Shown piece by piece: positions 60,290 through 64,000 of a DNA stretch of 64,000 bases (position 1 is its first letter; each line of letters opens with the position of its first letter). The notes under the pieces were generated by a model. It made no database searches, was not told the origin of the DNA, and was given only the letters and a program-made list of their open reading frames with translations. Source of the DNA: CAWDVH01 sp963805705 (GTDB lineage Bacteria; Actinomycetota; Actinomycetes; Streptosporangiales; Streptosporangiaceae); contig CAWDVH010000001.1 in the NCBI GenBank assembly GCA_963805705.1, positions 2,542,001-2,606,000 of the forward strand, written 5' to 3'. The translations under genes and the position numbers were made by a program.

Positions 60290-62133
60290 CCCCGCCCCGG
60301 CTGGCTGACACCGCGGCCCCCCGCGAGGGTGCCGGTCAGCCGAGTCTGCCGTCCCGTCCGTCCCGGCCGGCGGGCGGGCGGCGCTGGCAGCTGTGGCGGG
60401 ACCGCCGGGCCTGGCCCGCCCTGGCGGGCCTCGGGCTCGGCCTGCTCGCGCTCGGGCCGGGGCTCGCCCCCGGGTACCTGCTGACTTACGACATGGTGTT
60501 CGTGCCGGGGCCGCCGATCTCCGTCGCGCTGCTCGGGCTGACCGGGGGGCCGCCGCGGGCGGTTCCCAGTGACGCGGTTGTCGCGTTCTTGTCACTGGCG
60601 GTTCCGGCAGATCTTGTTCAGAAAATAATCTTGATTCTGATCTTCGTGCTGGCCTGCTCAGGCGCGGCGGCCCTGCTCACCCGAGGCTGGACCCGGGCCC
60701 GTGGCGATCAGCCGCCGCCGCTGGCCGCGCTGGCCGCCGGTGTCTGCTACGCCTGGAATCCGTTCGTCGCTGAGCGGCTGCTGATCGGCCAGTGGGCGCT
60801 GCTGCTCGGCTACGCGGGCCTGCCCTGGGTGGTCAGGTCGCTGTGCACCGGCCAGGGCCGGATCTCGCTGGCGCGCCTGTGCGGTGCCCTGCTGCCCGCC
60901 GCGATCGGCGGATTCGGCGCGATGGGGATCTCGGCGCTGGCCGCGGTGCCGGCCGCCTGGTTCGGCGGGCCGGCCGGCGCCCCGGCCACCGGGCGCATCC
61001 GCCGTCTGGCCACGGCGCTGCTGGCCCTGGCCCTCCTGAGCCTCCCGTGGCTGATTCCGGCGCTGCTCGTGCCGGTACATACCGACCCCCGCGGGGCGCA
61101 GGCGTTCGCGACCCGCCCGGACACCCCGTTCGGGCGGGTGGGCAGCCTGCTCATGCTGTCGGGGATCTGGAATGCGCAGACGGTACCGCGCGGATACGGC
61201 GGCCCCTCTTCGGCGGTCTGGCTGCTGGTCGTGCTGGTGGCGCTCGGCGGCTATGCGCTGATCGCCCGGCCGAAACGGATATGCCCCGGCCTCGGTGTCG
61301 CCGCCGCGGCGGGCCTGGCGATCGCGGCGATCGGCGTGAGCGCGCCGGGCCGCGCGGCACTGAGCTGGCTCGTCGGGGCCTGGCCCGGCTTCGCCGTCCT
61401 GCGCGACGGCCAGGAGTACCTGGCGCCGCTCGCGCTGGCCGAGGCGGTCGGGCTCGGTGCCGCCGTCGCGTGGCTCATGCGCGGCGACCGTGCCGCCCGC
61501 GCGCCCGCTGTGCCTGCTGCCCCGGCCCGCGCGCCCGCTGTACCAGCTGCCCCAGCGCCCGCCGACAGGCCCGCTGCGCCCGCGGCCCGCGCGCCCGCCC
61601 GCCGGGCCGTCGCTGCGCTCGGGGTCATGGCGGTGCTCGCGCCGGTCCTGCTGCTGCCCGGCCTGGCGTGGGGATCGGCGGGGCGGCTGAGGGCGGTGAA
61701 CTACCCGGCGGACTGGCTCGCGGCCCGGCGGATCATCGATGGTGATCGCGGCGGCGGAACGGTGGTGCTGCTGCCGTGGGCCGCTTACCGCCGCTATCCC
61801 TGGAATGGACGGGAAGCGGTCTATGATCCGTGGTCGCGGTTCCTGCGCCGCGAGGTCATCTCCAATGACGAGTTGCAAGTCGGCCGCCTGACACTGGCGC
61901 CGGAAAGCGCGGCGTCGAACCGCCTGAACCGAATCGTCAGGGCACCTGGCGCGCTGACGGGCCCGCTGCGCGGCGCGGGTGTCCGTTACGTGGTCATTGA
62001 CGCGGGCCCGCTGCTGCACACGCCGGGGCCGGGCCTGGCGGCACGGGCGCGGCTGCCGGGGGCCCGCCTGGTCCTGGCCAGCCGGGATTTGATCGTTTTC
62101 CGGCTCCCGGCACCGGCAGCGCAGCGGGGCTGA
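60286..62133 (+). CDS. multi-pass membrane protein, GT-C-like (Rv0226c-like)
   Basis: The 615-residue protein has about eleven helices, LTYDMVFVPGPPI in the first outer loop, and a C-terminal extracytoplasmic domain (AVNYPADWLAARRIID). Position between a GT4/methyltransferase pair and DUF3068 matches Rv0226c in mycobacteria. It is a likely polyprenyl-sugar-dependent glycosyltransferase or glycan transporter. A cytoplasmic-loop RAPAVPAAPA repeat comes from short DNA repeats (61495-61610). ATG 60286 in an ATGA overlap. Confidence 0.8.
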   Translation: MTPPRLADTAAPREGAGQPSLPSRPSRPAGGRRWQLWRDRRAWPALAGLGLGLLALGPGLAPGYLLTYDMVFVPGPPISVALLGLTGGPPRAVPSDAVVAFLSLAVPADLVQKIILILIFVLACSGAAALLTRGWTRARGDQPPPLAALAAGVCYAWNPFVAERLLIGQWALLLGYAGLPWVVRSLCTGQGRISLARLCGALLPAAIGGFGAMGISALAAVPAAWFGGPAGAPATGRIRRLATALLALALLSLPWLIPALLVPVHTDPRGAQAFATRPDTPFGRVGSLLMLSGIWNAQTVPRGYGGPSSAVWLLVVLVALGGYALIARPKRICPGLGVAAAAGLAIAAIGVSAPGRAALSWLVGAWPGFAVLRDGQEYLAPLALAEAVGLGAAVAWLMRGDRAARAPAVPAAPARAPAVPAAPAPADRPAAPAARAPARRAVAALGVMAVLAPVLLLPGLAWGSAGRLRAVNYPADWLAARRIIDGDRGGGTVVLLPWAAYRRYPWNGREAVYDPWSRFLRREVISNDELQVGRLTLAPESAASNRLNRIVRAPGALTGPLRGAGVRYVVIDAGPLLHTPGPGLAARARLPGARLVLASRDLIVFRLPAPAAQRG

Positions 62134-62343
62134 CACCGGAAGGCCGTTACCGGGCCGCCCCCGCGGCCCGGCAGGGCCGGACAGCGGCCGTGAGCTGCGG
62201 ATTCTCCGGGTACCCCCAGCGGAATGATCCTATTGCGCATACATATTGCCTTTTGGTCGGCCGCATCCTAGTCTTTGTGGCACGCTTGCTGCTGGCGTTG
62301 CTGACTTGTGTCTCCCGCCCAGGCGGGGTCGAGGAGGATGATT

Positions 62344-62484
62344 GTGTCCGGTATCACGCTGATCTTGGCTTCGATCGTGGTGGGGATAGTGCTCGCGGTC
62401 GGGGCTGCGTTCACGGCAAGCTCAGTACTGACATCCCCGGCGCCGCCGACGAACCAGCAGCCCTACAACTACGGCACTCCCTGA
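62344..62484 (+). CDS. DUF2613-like small membrane protein (Rv0236A-like)
   Basis: The 46-residue product has one N-terminal membrane helix (ILASIVVGIVLAVGAAFTA) and a Pro/Asn/Tyr tail ending PYNYGTP, the pattern of DUF2613 small secreted/membrane proteins that lie beside aftD in mycobacteria. GTG 62344 has GGAGG six bases upstream, far better than ATG 62338, which touches the same site. Function unknown, possibly accessory to the AftD-like enzyme. Confidence 0.7.
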   Translation: MSGITLILASIVVGIVLAVGAAFTASSVLTSPAPPTNQQPYNYGTP

Positions 62485-62692
62485 TTCTGGCCCGGCGGAC
62501 ATGGACACCTGGCACGGCACCCCGGTTAGTGCGGCATGCTCCGCGCGACCCGGAGTGCCGGGCATTCAGGCGTGTCCGGAGAATTGCGGTGAATGGTACT
62601 GTTCAGCCGGTTTCCTCAGCGCGAGAATCAGGTCGGCCTTCCTGCCGGGAGGGTCGCGAAGTTCCCGTTATCGTTACGTGTCCAAATCGCGG

Positions 62693-62721
62693 ATGACGTC
62701 CGATGCGGTACCCGGTACAAT
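62693..62721 (+). promoter_or_regulatory. probable promoter of the DUF3068 gene
   Basis: ATGACG (62693-62698) and TACAAT (62716-62721) are 17 bases apart; the -10 matches TATAAT at five of six positions. A start near 62728 would give a leader of about 56 bases. The 299-base gap around it (62485-62783) holds no other convincing gene. Confidence 0.5.
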
Positions 62722-62783
62722 GTCCCGAAATTGTAGGAAAGTAACTAACGCCATGTCCTGGTGAACTATCCCTGGAGGGAACG

Positions 62784-63746
62784 ATGCGCCGTGTCGTCGG
62801 GCTGACCCTGACCGGTCTGGGGGCATTCCTGCTCGCGCTTGCGCTGTTGCAGCGGTTTTATCTTCCTAACCAGGTCATCAAGTTCCCGCTGAATGTGTAC
62901 CAGGTGGCCACTCTTTCGGGTTCCAACATGACCTATTTCAGCCCGAAGAACCTCACGACCCTGGGCGGCGTGACTCTGCAGTCCACCAGCACGACCGACG
63001 GCGACGTGGCCGCGGGGTCATCGTCCACTGCGGTGTGGCAGGAGTTCACCGCCCTGCAGGACGTCAGCAACAACCTGGCGGTCTCGTACACCAACCAGCG
63101 CCTGGGCTTTGACCGCCGCACCGGCGTGGTCATCAACTGCTGCGGGGCCCATGTCAACAACAACACGAACCTTCACCTGGGCGGGCAGGCCTACGTCTGG
63201 CCGTTCAACACGCAGCAGAAGACGTATCAGGTATTTGATACCACTCTGCTTCGGCCTGAGCCGTTCGCCTATGAGGGGACCACGACGGTCGATGGCATCA
63301 AGGTCTACCGGTTCGTCGAGCACGTATCCAATCAGCAGTTTGGCACCGAGTCGCTGCCTGGTGCGCTAGTCGGTGCCACCGGCCCGGCGCCGGTAACCCT
63401 GCCCGAGTTCCTGACGGAGACCAATACCTTCCTGGTCGACCCGGTAACCGGCGCCCCGCTGAGCGTTACCGAGAACCAGAACGTAACCCTCAGGGACAGC
63501 ACCGGGGCCACGCGGCTAGTGCTTCTTCAGGGCACGCTAACCTCGACGCCTGCATCCGTCGCGGATCTGGTCAGCATCAATAATTCCGCGCATGCGAAGA
63601 TCCTGCTGGTACAGGATGTCGGGCCGATCGTCGAGCTGGTGCTCGGAATCATCCTGATCGTCGTCGGGATCGTGATGCTCGTCAATAGGCATGATGATGA
63701 GGAACTGAGTTACGCGCACGAGGAGCCGGAAACCTCCACTGTCTGA
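62784..63746 (+). CDS. DUF3068 (PorA-fold-type) membrane protein (Rv0227c-like)
   Basis: The 320-residue protein has an N-terminal helix, a long extracytoplasmic beta-rich domain (GFDRRTGVVINCCGAHVNNN, YVWPFNTQQKTYQVFD) and a C-terminal helix (about 280-300) with an acidic cytoplasmic tail. These are features of DUF3068, found with envelope arabinan genes. ATG 62784 has GGAGGG five bases upstream. Function unknown. It is followed by a strong terminator. Confidence 0.88.
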   Translation: MRRVVGLTLTGLGAFLLALALLQRFYLPNQVIKFPLNVYQVATLSGSNMTYFSPKNLTTLGGVTLQSTSTTDGDVAAGSSSTAVWQEFTALQDVSNNLAVSYTNQRLGFDRRTGVVINCCGAHVNNNTNLHLGGQAYVWPFNTQQKTYQVFDTTLLRPEPFAYEGTTTVDGIKVYRFVEHVSNQQFGTESLPGALVGATGPAPVTLPEFLTETNTFLVDPVTGAPLSVTENQNVTLRDSTGATRLVLLQGTLTSTPASVADLVSINNSAHAKILLVQDVGPIVELVLGIILIVVGIVMLVNRHDDEELSYAHEEPETSTV

Positions 63747-63769
63747 ACAGTTTCTCGGCAGGCGCTGGC

Positions 63770-63796
63770 TGACCCCCGGGGGATTCCCGGGGGTCA
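63770..63796 (+). terminator. intrinsic-type terminator after DUF3068
   Basis: Perfect 11-base stem tgacccccggg/cccgggggtca with a five-base loop, extendable by three further pairs, 24 bases after the stop. A short T-run (63809-63814) follows at some distance. Confidence 0.8.
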
Positions 63797-63814
63797 GTCC
63801 ATGCCGAGATTTTT

Positions 63815-63836
63815 CAGGATCTTGTCAGGATCTTGT
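63815..63836. repeat. 11-bp direct repeat before the acyl-CoA ligase gene
   Basis: caggatcttgt occurs twice in tandem (63815-63825 and 63826-63836), about 80 bases upstream of the next start. Could be an operator or part of a repeat tract. Confidence 0.6.
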
Positions 63837-63913
63837 CTGGCCAAACGGGGACATGCTCTACTTCTGTCTTGAGCGGGCGCGGTGGCGCGCCGGGTAGAAC
63901 AGGGAGGTCCGCG

Positions 63914-64000
63914 GTGGCTATAGGGTTCTGGCGCTGTGCGCAGGAGAGCCCGGAGTGGATCGCCGCGATCGAGGCGGATGGAACGGAGCACACCGCAGGT
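63914..64000 (+). CDS. acyl-CoA synthetase (AMP-binding) N-terminus, truncated by window end
   Basis: GTG 63914 with AGGGAGG six bases upstream opens a frame to the window end (29 residues): AIGFWRCAQESPEWIAAIEA then DGTEHTAG. This resembles the N-terminus of fatty-acyl-CoA ligases (xFW.. A..P...A...ADG.E.TAGEL). Only the start is visible, so class is tentative. Confidence 0.5.
   Translation, partial: MAIGFWRCAQESPEWIAAIEADGTEHTAG

Noticed and set aside
62501..62764. 87-codon ORF upstream of DUF3068
   Set aside because: No ribosome site or recognisable sequence, and it spans the likely promoter of DUF3068.
63794..63991. 65-codon minus-strand ORF at the window end
   Set aside because: Arg/Pro-rich, overlaps the terminator and the acyl-CoA ligase start on the other strand; no family.

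Overview
The window is GC-rich (roughly 70% by eye) with GTG and TTG starts, mostly TGA stops, and a gene set typical of Actinomycetota: a TatB/Mrp/HtrA block, DUF3107, DUF6912, FtsEX-SmpB-tmRNA, large NAD-glutamate dehydrogenase, PruA, and an AftD-type envelope cluster. The family mix suggests a filamentous or soil actinomycete (Streptosporangiales or a relative). No phage, insertion sequence, CRISPR array or rRNA was seen.

Layout. 1-2.6 kb: end of an extracytoplasmic-stress block (RseB-like C-terminus, HtrA-like protease, TatB), meeting Mrp head-on. 3.8-11.2 kb: housekeeping enzymes (SpoU/TrmH methyltransferase, MFS exporter, CitE-like lyase, Nudix, PHP phosphoesterase, metallo-beta-lactamase fold protein, RecB-like nuclease, alpha/beta hydrolase). 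11.3-16.9 kb: a conserved actinobacterial block (DEAD-box helicase, MiaE-like ferritin fold, DUF3107, TetR, small acidic protein, hydrolase). 17-23.6 kb: NagA (frame broken in a repeat), two HAD proteins, an SDR, a DUF222/HNH protein, orphan Vsr, DUF6912. 23.8-36.8 kb: amino-acid and ketone-body catabolism (PruA, acetoacetyl-CoA synthetase overlapping tryptophan 2,3-dioxygenase, 1679-residue NAD-GDH) plus a membrane spermidine-synthase-like protein. 36.8-43.4 kb: translation and division (RF2, zinc-ribbon membrane peptide, FtsE, FtsX, SmpB, a transpeptidase-fold protein lacking its catalytic residues, tmRNA). 43.6-48.9 kb: DUF1801, glutathione peroxidase, a large secreted protein, TetR, amidohydrolase, flavodoxin-like protein. 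49-64 kb: an envelope-glycan region with two GT-C-like membrane proteins, a 1992-residue AftD-like arabinofuranosyltransferase carrying a C-terminal HHxxxDG acyltransferase domain, two methyltransferases, a GT4 glycosyltransferase, DUF2613 and DUF3068 proteins, and the start of an acyl-CoA ligase. As I recall the M. tuberculosis gene order, its content matches the Rv0224c-Rv0227c genes plus aftD/Rv0236A.

Two genome-level signals stand out. First, short tandem repeats are everywhere: codon-multiple arrays inside protein linkers, and a distinct class sitting on gene 3' ends in which the repeated unit contains the stop codon (at least eight genes). Second, several genes look broken by a single G/C indel (htrA, nagA, probably the acetoacetyl-CoA synthetase start and a small membrane protein). 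These could be real, but base-calling or assembly indels are the simplest explanation. Several proteins have lost canonical catalytic residues (transpeptidase-fold protein, a HAD protein, a metallo-beta-lactamase fold protein), and RF2 has SKY where SPF is expected.
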